Of a DNA stretch of 64,000 bases, positions 9,430 to 17,386 are shown piece by piece (the stretch's first letter is position 1; the number at the start of each line of letters is the position of its first letter). The stretch is from Sphingobium fuliginis (GTDB taxonomy: Bacteria; Pseudomonadota; Alphaproteobacteria; Sphingomonadales; Sphingomonadaceae). The stretch lies in the NCBI RefSeq assembly GCF_004152845.1, contig NZ_SEON01000004.1:372001-436000 (forward strand), given 5' to 3'. The position numbers and the translations under genes were made by a program. Under the pieces are notes generated by a model, which saw only the letters and a program-made list of their open reading frames with translations, did no database searches and had not been told where the DNA came from.

Positions 9430-10061
9430 GCGGCGACAATCATGCGCACGGGCGTCGGGTTGAAACCGTTGCACGGATTGTTGATCTGCGGGCAGTTGGA
9501 AGCCACCACGATGACATCCATCTCCGCGCGCAGGTCCACGGTCAGGCCGGGCGCGGAGATGCCATCGACGATCCCCAGCGATCCGTCGGCCTCCACCGGC
9601 ACGTTCATGAAGAAGTTGATGTTGGAGACAATGTCGCGCTTGCCCCGGCCTTCGCGCAGATTCGCCTCCAGGAAGTTTTCGACGCAGGCATGTTCGGCCT
9701 TGGTGTGGTGGCCGTAGCGAAGCGTGTTGGATTCGCAGGAACAGGCGCCGCCGATGGTGTCGTGATAATCGACGGACGTGGCGGTGATCGTCATCATCGC
9801 CCGCCCCTCGTTGGAACGCAGCACCGCGCCTTCGCGAAGGAAGAGATTGCCTTGCGCGGCGACGGTGTCCTGCGCGCTGTAACGCTCCGCATCGTCCTGC
9901 GCGGAATAGAGGAGGAAATCGACCGCCTGATTCCCTTCCAGATCGACGATCCGCAGGGTCTGGCCGGCTGCGACATGATGCAGCCAGGGCGCTCGCGCCG
10001 GCACGATCACGTCATGGAGGACAGTGCCCGGAAGGCCGGACAAGTGAATATCGACGCTCAT
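9426..10061 (-). CDS. DUF1989 protein, urea-carboxylase-associated protein 2 (probable carboxyguanidine deiminase subunit)
   Basis: The 211-residue DUF1989 protein carries the conserved Cys motifs GGACSCESN, 'HACVENF' and 'NCPQINNPC', likely metal ligands. Pairs of such proteins form carboxyguanidine deiminase, which converts carboxyguanidine to allophanate and ammonia. It lies between the other DUF1989 gene (15 bases upstream) and the carboxylase (4-base overlap), exactly where this step is needed. Assignment to the CgdA or CgdB subunit was not attempted. In older annotation the family has only the vague name urea amidolyase-associated protein. Confidence 0.85.
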   Translation of the reverse strand: MSVDIHLSGLPGTVLHDVIVPARAPWLHHVAAGQTLRIVDLEGNQAVDFLLYSAQDDAERYSAQDTVAAQGNLFLREGAVLRSNEGRAMMTITATSVDYHDTIGGACSCESNTLRYGHHTKAEHACVENFLEANLREGRGKRDIVSNINFFMNVPVEADGSLGIVDGISAPGLTVDLRAEMDVIVVASNCPQINNPCNGFNPTPVRMIVAA

Positions 10062-10076
10062 TGAGGCGTTTTCCTT

Positions 10077-10898
10077 TTAACGGCGGAAATAGTCTTCGAC
10101 ATTCTCGAAGGCGCGCAGGCCTTCTGGAGTGGCGGTGCGGATGGCATCGTCGGCGGGAGTGACCGGACCGCGCCAGGCCGTCGCGCGAAGCGGCGTCACG
10201 GTCCAATCCTCGCGCGGGTCCAGGACATGCGGGCAGTTCGCGATCACCACGATCACATTCATCTCGGCGCGCAGCACCAGGCTTCGCGCCTGGGCAAAGG
10301 GGCCCAACTGCGGCACGATCGCTCCGTCGGCTTCGATCCGCACCCCCTTGAACAGGTTGACGCACGGATGCACGTCGCGCCGCTGGAGACCGTGTTTGGC
10401 GACGCCGAGCAGGAAGCGGTCGCGTCCGCTGGGCGTCGGGCCGCTATTGGCCCCATTGCCATATTTGGCCGCATTCGTCGCAGCGTTGGAGGTGCCGCAG
10501 AAGGCGTCATGCGTTCCCGCCCCATCCTCGACAAAGCTCATGAGGACACGGCCCATGTCCGACAGCAGCAGCTTGCCCGAGCCGAGATAGGCGTTCCATT
10601 GCACTTTCACCGTATCGGCGACGTTGAGCCGTTCGGTCGGCAGTTCGGCGTTGAAGATGAGGAGCGAAGCACAGGCATCGCCCTTGAGGTCGATCAGCCG
10701 CAGGCGGGCGCCGCGCGGCAAACGCCGCGTTGCATAGCCGCCCGCCGCGATCGTCTCTTCCCACAGAAGATCGTCCGCGGGCACGCCGTCCGGCAGGTCG
10801 CTGGCCACCGGCGGCAACACCGGCATGGCTTCCACCGCGGTCCCGGCCTTGGCTCTGGCATGGTCGCGGGCGGCGGTGGGGTTGGTAAGGGCCGTCAT
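10077..10898 (-). CDS. DUF1989 protein, urea-carboxylase-associated protein 1 (probable carboxyguanidine deiminase subunit)
   Basis: This is the larger DUF1989 partner (273 residues). It shows the same layout as its neighbour: 'LIDLKGDACASLLIFN' near the N-terminal third, 'DAFCGTSNAATN', 'HPCVNLFKGVRIEADG' and 'NCPHVLDPR', with Cys residues in the same order. The first ~40 residues (Ala/Pro rich) are not conserved-looking. It overlaps the upstream regulator gene by 4 bases (ATGA). Together with the next gene it probably forms the heteromeric carboxyguanidine deiminase. Both genes are intact, with no missing key Cys visible. Confidence 0.85.
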   Translation of the reverse strand: MTALTNPTAARDHARAKAGTAVEAMPVLPPVASDLPDGVPADDLLWEETIAAGGYATRRLPRGARLRLIDLKGDACASLLIFNAELPTERLNVADTVKVQWNAYLGSGKLLLSDMGRVLMSFVEDGAGTHDAFCGTSNAATNAAKYGNGANSGPTPSGRDRFLLGVAKHGLQRRDVHPCVNLFKGVRIEADGAIVPQLGPFAQARSLVLRAEMNVIVVIANCPHVLDPREDWTVTPLRATAWRGPVTPADDAIRTATPEGLRAFENVEDYFRR

Positions 10899-11371
10899 GC
10901 CATCACTCCCTTGGTCTGTTTGCTGGATTCCTGTTCATAGAGCGGCGGCAGCAGGGCGGTTGTGGTGACGAGCTGGAGCTGGTGGACGCCGCGCACCCGC
11001 CGAAGCGCATCGCACAGTTCCTTGAGCAGCGAGGCAGGCCCCTGCACCAGCAGCACCTCAAGCGACTGGTCATCCTCCAGAAAGACATGCTGAGAGGAGA
11101 TGACCTCCTTCAGATAGTCCGCCTGCGTCTGGGCAAGCTGATGCCGCACGCGGCCGCGGTCGCCGCGATAGACGATGGTGATGGTGCCGGCCAACATCTC
11201 GTCGGGCCGGGTAAAGGCTTCATGTTCGGCGAGCGCATGACGGATGAGTTCGGCGATGAGCTGCGAACGCGACGGCAGTCCGCGTTCCTCCACCATCATG
11301 TCGAGCTGCCGGAACAGGTCCGCCGGCAGGCTCATGCTCAGCCTTGCAAGGCCCGCAGATTCGCTACCCAT
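10895..11371 (-). CDS. NikR-like ribbon-helix-helix transcriptional regulator
   Basis: The 158-residue protein has an N-terminal RHH domain (ARLSMSLPADLFRQLDMM then 'GLPSRSQLIAELIRHALAEH') followed by an ACT-like C-terminal domain ('TITIVYRGDRGRV...LEVLLVQGPASLLKELCDALRRVRGVHQLQLV'), the NikR architecture. Of the four nickel ligands of E. coli NikR (H76, H87, H89, C95) only the H87 position is clearly kept (H95 here); the C95 position is Ser/Gln and H89 is Phe. Nickel is therefore unlikely to be the effector. The start at 11371 has GAGGAG upstream and overlaps the ATPase stop by 8 bases; a 6-codon-longer start is possible. As a gene inside the operon it probably controls its own operon through the palindromes at 14164 and 14499. 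Confidence 0.82.
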   Translation of the reverse strand: MGSESAGLARLSMSLPADLFRQLDMMVEERGLPSRSQLIAELIRHALAEHEAFTRPDEMLAGTITIVYRGDRGRVRHQLAQTQADYLKEVISSQHVFLEDDQSLEVLLVQGPASLLKELCDALRRVRGVHQLQLVTTTALLPPLYEQESSKQTKGVMA

Positions 11372-12170
11372 GTCCAATCTTCTCCTCATGATGCCGGTCG
11401 CCGTTTTCCGGCGCGGCTATCGCCTCTTCCCCGGCCGCGTCGCTCGCGCGTTTGCGCAGGGCGAGGTCGTAAACAGCCGTCGCGCCGAAGCGGTGCGGGG
11501 CGTGCGGGTCGTGACGGCGCTTGTCGAGCGCCAGCACCCGCGTCCCCAGGTTGAAGGCTTCGTGGATGTCGTGAGTCACCATGATGATCGTCAGCGAATA
11601 GTCGCGCCAAAGCCGGGTGATCAGCCGGTGCATGTCGGAACGGATACCCGGATCCAGCGCGCCGAACGGTTCATCGAGCAGCAGGATGCGGGGGCGCTTG
11701 ATAAGCGCCTGCGCAATGGCCAGACGCTGCTGCATGCCGCCCGAAAGCTGTGCGGGATAGAGGTGAAGGCTGTCGCCAAGGCCGACGGCATCCAGCATTT
11801 CGGTGGCTTCTTCCACCGCCGCGCTGCGAGCCCTGCCGAACAGGCGCGCCAGAAGCGGCGATTGGGCGCATTCCAGCCCGAAAACCGTGTTCCGCAAGGC
11901 CGACAGGTGGGGAAATACCGAATAGCGCTGAAACACGACGCCCCGATCGGGTCCGCATTCAGGCGTCAGCGGCATCCCGTCGAGAAGGATGGAACCCCGC
12001 GTCGCCGCTTCCTGGCCGAGGATGAGACGCAGCAGGCTGCTTTTGCCGGCGCCCGAAGGGCCGATGATCGACACGAAAGACCCTTCCTCGATATCGATCG
12101 TCACGCGTTCGAGCACGATCTTCTCGCCATATTCGATCCAGACATCACGAAGAGAGAGAAGCGCGCTCAA
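11364..12170 (-). CDS. NitT/TauT-type ABC transporter ATP-binding protein
   Basis: This is the ATPase of a guanidine/urea-type importer. Seen in order: Walker A GPSGAGKSS (37-45), the signature LSGGMQQRLAIAQAL, Walker B ILLLDEPFGALD and the switch His in 'MVTHDIHEAF'. I chose a TTG start at 12170 because it overlaps the permease stop as TTGA and gives the normal family length (268 residues); the longer ATG start at 12257 would lie well inside the permease gene. The C-terminal ~40 residues are charged. It should form a dimer under the permease. Confidence 0.88.
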   Translation of the reverse strand: MSALLSLRDVWIEYGEKIVLERVTIDIEEGSFVSIIGPSGAGKSSLLRLILGQEAATRGSILLDGMPLTPECGPDRGVVFQRYSVFPHLSALRNTVFGLECAQSPLLARLFGRARSAAVEEATEMLDAVGLGDSLHLYPAQLSGGMQQRLAIAQALIKRPRILLLDEPFGALDPGIRSDMHRLITRLWRDYSLTIIMVTHDIHEAFNLGTRVLALDKRRHDPHAPHRFGATAVYDLALRKRASDAAGEEAIAAPENGDRHHEEKIGHG

Positions 12171-12982
12171 TGGCTGACTCCGTGGGCCCAGGGGAACAGG
12201 CGCTGGCTGAGGAAAGTGAGGGAAAGATCCATCACCACGGCCAGCAGCGCGATCCACGCGACATAGGGAATGATGACATCCATCGAGAGATAGCGGCGGA
12301 CGAGGAATATGCGGTAGCCAAGTCCGATGTCGGATGCGATCGCCTCGGCCGATATGAGGAAGACCCAGGCCGGCCCCAGCGACAGGCGTACGGCGTGAAG
12401 CAGGCGCGGCATGGCCTGGGGCAGCGCCACCCTTATCATGATCTGCCAGCTGCTCGCCCCCAGCGTCTGCGCTTTGATGATCTGCTCGCGCGGCAGGGCA
12501 GCGACGTGCGCGGCAATGTCCCGCACCATGACAGGGGCTATGCCGATGACGATGAGCGCGACCTTGGCAGTTTCCCCCAGGCCCAGGGCGATGAAGAGGA
12601 TAGGGAGCAGCGCGATGGGCGGGATCACGGCGATGCCCGTTACCAAAGGTCCGAAGGTCGCCCGCACAGGGGGAAGGATGCCGAGCACCAGCCCCACAAG
12701 GAGCGCCGCGAGCGTCGCGATGCCCAAACCGATGCCAAGCCGCTCCAGGCTCGCCAGCGTATCCGCCCAGAATAGCAGCTGTCCCGTCAGCTGGTCCGGC
12801 TGGAAAAGCAGCCCGGACATCGCCTTCGTCATGCCGTCGGGCAACGGCAATATCTTGTCGAACTGATTGGCGGCGTGGCGCTGAGCCGCCAGGAAAAGAT
12901 AGAGCAGGACCAGCAGCAGGATCGGCACCGCCCCCAGCAGCAGCCGGTCGCCTCGGCTGACATGTCGATTCACCCAGCGCAT
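12167..12982 (-). CDS. ABC transporter permease (NitT/TauT type, urea-carboxylase region)
   Basis: This 271-residue inner-membrane protein has about six hydrophobic helices (first 'LLLGAVPILLLVLLYLFLAA'). The cytoplasmic EAA-like loop that docks the ATPase is visible as 'IIKAQTLGASSWQIMIRVALPQAMP'. The gene lies 38 bases after the substrate-binding lipoprotein and overlaps the ATPase start. It is the membrane channel of the importer encoded by this operon. Confidence 0.88.
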   Translation of the reverse strand: MRWVNRHVSRGDRLLLGAVPILLLVLLYLFLAAQRHAANQFDKILPLPDGMTKAMSGLLFQPDQLTGQLLFWADTLASLERLGIGLGIATLAALLVGLVLGILPPVRATFGPLVTGIAVIPPIALLPILFIALGLGETAKVALIVIGIAPVMVRDIAAHVAALPREQIIKAQTLGASSWQIMIRVALPQAMPRLLHAVRLSLGPAWVFLISAEAIASDIGLGYRIFLVRRYLSMDVIIPYVAWIALLAVVMDLSLTFLSQRLFPWAHGVSH

Positions 12983-13020
12983 ATCATCATCGTCCTACAG
13001 AGTGGATCGATCGGGGCAGC

Positions 13021-14103
13021 TCAAAGCTTTCCGTCGGCCGCCAGTTTCATGAAGCTTTCGTCGAACCGCAGCGTCACATGCTGCGCGTCGCCCAGCGTCT
13101 TCCCGCCGGCGAAGCTCATGCCGACGGCATCGGCTGAGGCCGCGCCCTTGAACAGGCCATGGGCGAAGCTGAAATCCCGCACCTGCGCCATGCTTTGAAC
13201 AAGTGCGGGGGCAGATGTGGCCGCCACGGCGGATTTGGGATCGGCATAGAGATGCGTGGTCGCCAGCTGGCTCTCGAACACTTCGGGTGTCGTGCCCGCC
13301 AGCTTCGCCATGGCCGCGCGTGCCGCCTTGCCCTGCGCGTCCTGCCTTTTCATCAGCGCCATCGTATCGAACCAGATGCCGGTCAACGCCTTGCCCAGAT
13401 TCGGATTGGCTTTCAGGGTCGCCGTATCGACCACCAGCAGATCCAGTATTTCACCGGGGATCTGGGCCGAGCTGAAGACCTCCTTCGCCCCGGCCTGTCC
13501 CTTCATGACCGAAAGCTGCGGGTTCCATGCGACCGCCGCGGTGACATCCGGACTGGAAAAGGCCCCGACGATATCGGCGTCGGAGGTGTTCACGGTCTTG
13601 ATGTCGGTGGGCTTCATCCCCGACTTCTCCAGCGCGCGGGCGAGAAGATAGTGGGAGACCGAAAGTTCGACCAGATAGACCTGCCTGCCCTTGATCGCTG
13701 AAAAATTGTCGGCGCCCTTGAGCAAGATGCCATCATTGCCGTTCGAATAGTCACCGACTATGATCGCGCTGGTATCCTTCCCCCCGGCGGCCGGAATCGT
13801 CAGGGCGTCCATATTGGTCACCGTTACGCCATCGAATTTGCCGGCGGTATATTGATTCACCGATTCGACATAGTCGTTGACCTGAACGATATTGATCTTG
13901 ATGCCGTATTTATCCGCCCACTTTTTCACGATTCCAGCCTGCTGGGCATAGGGCCACGGCATCCAGCCAGCGTATATCGACCATCCGATGTTGAACTCTG
14001 TCTTCGGCTGGGAGGGGGCGTCCGGCGCTGGCGAGCAGGATACAAGCAAAAGCGCTCCAGCCATCAGAGCAGCCCGGCCTGCATTGCGGAACATTCGGAT
14101 CAT
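13021..14103 (-). CDS. ABC transporter substrate-binding lipoprotein (urea-carboxylase region)
   Basis: The 360-residue protein begins with a lipoprotein signal peptide ending in the lipobox LLVSC. The body resembles NMT1/SsuA-like binding proteins ('FNIGWSIYAGWMPWPYAQQA', 'VTNMDALTIPAAGGKDTSAI', 'AAVAWNPQLSVM'). Homologues encoded beside urea-carboxylase genes are labelled periplasmic binding proteins of that region. As first gene of the operon it gives the importer its specificity, probably guanidine or a related small cation (inference). Start: the ATG at 14103, with AGGGG about 8 bases upstream; a TTG at 14124 is possible but overlaps that ribosome-binding site. Confidence 0.87.
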   Translation of the reverse strand: MIRMFRNAGRAALMAGALLLVSCSPAPDAPSQPKTEFNIGWSIYAGWMPWPYAQQAGIVKKWADKYGIKINIVQVNDYVESVNQYTAGKFDGVTVTNMDALTIPAAGGKDTSAIIVGDYSNGNDGILLKGADNFSAIKGRQVYLVELSVSHYLLARALEKSGMKPTDIKTVNTSDADIVGAFSSPDVTAAVAWNPQLSVMKGQAGAKEVFSSAQIPGEILDLLVVDTATLKANPNLGKALTGIWFDTMALMKRQDAQGKAARAAMAKLAGTTPEVFESQLATTHLYADPKSAVAATSAPALVQSMAQVRDFSFAHGLFKGAASADAVGMSFAGGKTLGDAQHVTLRFDESFMKLAADGKL

Positions 14104-14163
14104 TCTTTCGTCCCCTTTCGGCAAACACTATTGCAAAGCAGCACGGGTCTGTCCACCAAGAAT

Positions 14164-14189
14164 TATTACCTTTAAAGTTTTAGGTAATA
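14164..14189. promoter_or_regulatory. Palindromic operator candidate upstream of importer/carboxylase operon
   Basis: TATTACC (14164-14170), 12 bases, then GGTAATA (14183-14189): a perfect 7-bp inverted repeat, 61-86 bp before the lipoprotein start. Wide-spaced palindromes like this are typical targets of tetrameric NikR-type regulators (E. coli NikR uses GTATGA-N16-TCATAC). Matches the site at 14499 in arm length, spacing and six of seven arm bases. Confidence 0.65.
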
Positions 14190-14498
14190 CTCTCCATCGT
14201 GGCGGAAATCCGGGGTCCAGCGCCCTGACACCCGCCGTCGGGCCGGCTGAGCGACCGCGCCGATGACCGGCCCTTCCCCGCGAATCGACCAGATTGCGTT
14301 ATTTTGACGGATAGACAGCGGGCAGCGTCGATCCGTTGGTCGGGGTTTGCGATTCGGGGCCGAATGGTCCCACATAATTCCCACTCCGGTCCCGCCGCCA
14401 TTCCTCCCACCAATATTGGAATCGGTCTTCATCGTAAGAAAACCGCCATATTGTGCGCCGCACCCAACGATTGCAGTCATACTGAGCAAGTGCGAAAT

Positions 14499-14524
14499 TA
14501 TTACGCTTGACCCATTACGTAATA
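14499..14524. promoter_or_regulatory. Palindromic operator candidate upstream of TonB-dependent receptor
   Basis: TATTACG (14499-14505), 12 bases, then CGTAATA (14518-14524). A TTGACC -35-like hexamer (14507-14512) lies within the spacer, so a bound regulator would block the plus-strand promoter leading to the receptor gene at 14885. No ideal -10 was found at 17-bp spacing; TATAGT at 14534 is 21 bp away. Confidence 0.65.
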
Positions 14525-14884
14525 TCCATACCGTATAGTTGATCGACCGCTCGTCGAAGCGGCGCAACAAAAGGGTAGATTAGCCGGGCAGTCGCCGGCT
14601 TGAAGTGAGGGTTCGTGAATCGAAGAACGGCTCGCAATGCTGCTCTCTCAGGCGCTATGGCGCCGGTCGCCAGCAATGCGCGGCATTGTGACCTTGCCGG
14701 TTCATCGCACGGCGCTCGAACAGATCAAATGATGATTGCAGCCGCTTCGGTTGCAAAAGACCATGCACATCATGGCATGACAATGACGACTGGCCGGGAA
14801 CCGGCCGACAAGGTGCCGGCCTAGCCAGAGCGCCAGGGAGAAGGATGTCACTTGGGGCTCAACTGCAAGGGGGTCGAAGTGACT

Positions 14885-17290
14885 ATGAAATTGTTTCGCA
14901 ATACATTGCTTGGCGCGACCATTCTTATGGGCGTTGGGACCACTTCGGCTTTCGCTCAAGGCGCCGCGGATGGTGCTGACGGTGCAGGCGGCGAGGGCAA
15001 CGAGATCGTCGTGACGGCCACTCGGCGTGCGGTTTCGATCCAGGACGTGCCGATCAACATCAGCGCCGTCGGCCAGGAGCAGCTCGCCCGGCAGCGGATC
15101 GACGACGTGCGCGACATTGCCGACTTTACGCCAGGCGTGACCATATCGGACACGGGCCCGGGCTCGACCGGAACGATCGTGCTTCGCGGCCTCAACGCTT
15201 CGGATTCCAGTTCCACCGGCAATTCCTATGACACGGCCTTGGGCGTCTATCTGGGCGAGGTTCCGCTCTATTACGACTTCAAATTGCTCGACATCGCGCG
15301 CGTCGAAACGCTGCTCGGGCCGCAGGGGACACTCTATGGCCTTGGCACCCTGGCGGGCGCGATCCGCAATATCCCCAACCGGCCCGACACGGACAAGATC
15401 GAGGGCGAGGTGCATAGCCGCCTTTACGGCAAGGGCCACAGCGGCAAGCTGGGCTATCAGGTCGACGGCGTCATCAACATCCCGATCGTCAAGGATCATA
15501 TCGCCTTCCGGTCGGCCACGGGCTATTTCTACGATCCCGGCTTCATCGACTATCCGCTGCTGCTCCAGACGCCCGGCGTTTCGCTGCCCCAGCCGGATGG
15601 TCCGACGAGCATCTCGCCCGCCGGCTATGCCGCGAACCTGAGAAAGGAGAAGGACCTCAATTTCGAGAAGACCTTCACCACCCGCAACCAGTTGCTGTTC
15701 CAGATCAGCGAGGATCTAAAGGTCAACTTCACCTACGCGTTCCAGCAGACCAAGACCGATGGAGGTCAATATAATAGCGACGGCGTGCTCGGAACGGGCA
15801 AATATCAAAGTGCGGCGCGTTATATCGAGCCGGTGAAGCGCCGCGCGCACCTGGGAGCGATGGAAATCAACGCCAACCTCGCGGACATTGCCGATCTTGT
15901 TTCGACAACTGCCTATACCGATGTCAAGAACGACAATCGGACGGACAATACCGACCTTCTGCTCGATCTCGATTATGGCTATGAATCCTTCCCCGCTTTT
16001 TCGAGCTGGAACGAAAGCCACGATCGCCGCAAGCAGTTCAACCAGGAAGTCCGCTTCGTTTCCCGCCATGGCGGTCCGTTCAACTGGGTGCTGGGCGGCT
16101 TCTACAATCAGCAGAAGCGGCTGCGCGAATATACCGAACATGTTCCGAATCATCCCTGGGTGGAATTCGGAACGCAGCCCAACCCCGAGGAGGTCGAGTA
16201 TAACAGCTTCAACAAGTCAAAAGTGACGGAGAAAGCAGTCTTCGGTGAAGGCACGTTGAGGATCATACCCGAATGGCAGGTGACGGCAGGCGTGCGCTAT
16301 TTCGGCTATACGTCGGACGTCAGCGGACGCGCGGTACTTCCACTGCTCGGCGATCCGGTCAGCCCCTATGATCTTCCTTCTGCCGGCGGCAAGTCGAAGA
16401 AGAGCGGCTGGGTGTGGAAGTTTAACAGCTCCTACAACTTCACGCCAGACATCATGGTCTATGGCACCTACAGCAAGGGCTATCGGATCGGAGGGCCGAA
16501 CACGGTCGCGCCTTGCGTCCTGCCACTCGATCTAACGCAGCAGAATGTGTGCGCGCTGCCCAATGAAATCCAATATGGCCCGGACACCACGAAAAACGCG
16601 GAACTCGGCATCCGCACCCAGCTTCTGGATCGCAAGCTGACGTTCAATTTCAACGTCTTCCAGATCAAGTGGAAAGGTATTCAGGTCGATTCTGCCACCA
16701 TCAACGGCATCGTAGGCATCACCGTCAACGGCGGCAAGGCGAAGTCGGAGGGCTTCGAAGCGTCGTTCCAGGCCAAGCCGATAGAAGGATTGTCGATCCA
16801 GGGAACATATTCCTACACCGATGCCAAGCTGACCCAGGATGTTCCGGGGATCATCGCGGTCAACGACCCGGCGGGAACCTATCCCAGTTCACCCATTCAG
16901 CTGGACGCGCTATCGGGTGATCGCCTTCCAGGCTCTGCAAAGAACAGCGGCAGCCTGGGCGCGACCTACACCATGCCGTTCATGGCCGGGAACCTGGTAG
17001 CGGACTGGACAGCGACCTATCGCGGCAATGTCGTGACGCGGCTGGGCTGGGACCGCGCCTATGGCGACAAGCTTCCGGGCTATGTGCTGCACCGCGCCTC
17101 GCTGGCCTATGAGACGGACCGTTACAGCCTCGTCCTGTTCGCGAACAATATCTTCGACAAATATGCGGTGGCTTCCGTCTCCAATGACCGCTCGCGCGTA
17201 GGCCTCAACGATGGAGTGGTGCTGCGCTATTACAAGCAGACCGTGATCAATCCGCGCACCTTCGGCATCGAAGCACGCTTCAAATATTGA
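14885..17290 (+). CDS. TonB-dependent outer-membrane receptor (predicted partner of the guanidine/urea locus)
   Basis: This 801-residue protein has a signal peptide (MKLFRNTLLGATILMGVGTT), a plug domain starting 'EIVVTATRRAVSIQDVPINI' and a 22-strand-type barrel ending 'RTFGIEARFKY' with the usual C-terminal aromatic residue. The ATG at 14885 is used because it directly begins the signal peptide; an upstream in-frame ATG adds 11 non-hydrophobic residues. It is divergent from the importer operon and shares the palindromic operator. TonB receptors usually carry substrates too large or too scarce for porins, so the true ligand may be a guanidine-containing molecule or a metal chelate rather than free guanidine. 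The assignment rests on context. Confidence 0.88.
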   Translation: MKLFRNTLLGATILMGVGTTSAFAQGAADGADGAGGEGNEIVVTATRRAVSIQDVPINISAVGQEQLARQRIDDVRDIADFTPGVTISDTGPGSTGTIVLRGLNASDSSSTGNSYDTALGVYLGEVPLYYDFKLLDIARVETLLGPQGTLYGLGTLAGAIRNIPNRPDTDKIEGEVHSRLYGKGHSGKLGYQVDGVINIPIVKDHIAFRSATGYFYDPGFIDYPLLLQTPGVSLPQPDGPTSISPAGYAANLRKEKDLNFEKTFTTRNQLLFQISEDLKVNFTYAFQQTKTDGGQYNSDGVLGTGKYQSAARYIEPVKRRAHLGAMEINANLADIADLVSTTAYTDVKNDNRTDNTDLLLDLDYGYESFPAFSSWNESHDRRKQFNQEVRFVSRHGGPFNWVLGGFYNQQKRLREYTEHVPNHPWVEFGTQPNPEEVEYNSFNKSKVTEKAVFGEGTLRIIPEWQVTAGVRYFGYTSDVSGRAVLPLLGDPVSPYDLPSAGGKSKKSGWVWKFNSSYNFTPDIMVYGTYSKGYRIGGPNTVAPCVLPLDLTQQNVCALPNEIQYGPDTTKNAELGIRTQLLDRKLTFNFNVFQIKWKGIQVDSATINGIVGITVNGGKAKSEGFEASFQAKPIEGLSIQGTYSYTDAKLTQDVPGIIAVNDPAGTYPSSPIQLDALSGDRLPGSAKNSGSLGATYTMPFMAGNLVADWTATYRGNVVTRLGWDRAYGDKLPGYVLHRASLAYETDRYSLVLFANNIFDKYAVASVSNDRSRVGLNDGVVLRYYKQTVINPRTFGIEARFKY

Positions 17291-17302
17291 TCTGATGATG
17301 CT

Positions 17303-17337
17303 GCCGGGGCGCCATTTCGAAAGGATGGCGCCCCGGC
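17303..17337 (+). terminator. Hairpin terminator after TonB receptor
   Basis: A perfect 13-bp stem (GCCGGGGCGCCAT with ATGGCGCCCCGGC) and 9-base loop begin 13 bp after the receptor stop. No T-run follows, which is common for sphingomonad hairpins, so termination strength is uncertain. Confidence 0.6.
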
Positions 17338-17386
17338 GAGCGCGCAGGATCATCGCAATGCTGCCTTGCATGAAAGGGAAAGAGCC

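Larger units (their letters stand above)
14104..14884. promoter_or_regulatory. 781-bp divergent regulatory region between importer operon and TonB receptor
   Basis: No convincing gene was found. The region holds two matched 26-bp palindromes (14164 and 14499), a GC-rich inverted repeat (GGGCCGG/CCGGCCC arms, 14240-14246 and 14267-14273), and a 12-base CCCG-ACGG-CGGG hairpin on the minus strand (14231-14242). On the plus strand about 345 bases separate the palindrome-associated promoter from the TonB start. That leader contains a possible small ORF (GTG at 14615, stop at 14824, with a HAHHGM stretch) and GGCCGG/CCGGCC hairpins near 14790-14822. No match to the guanidine-I (ykkC) or guanidine-III consensus was recognised by eye. 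Confidence 0.6.

Noticed and set aside
14104-14884. Possible ykkC (guanidine-I) riboswitch
   Set aside because: The conserved core motifs of this class were looked for on both strands and not found; only a single ACGR hairpin is present, reported separately with low interest.
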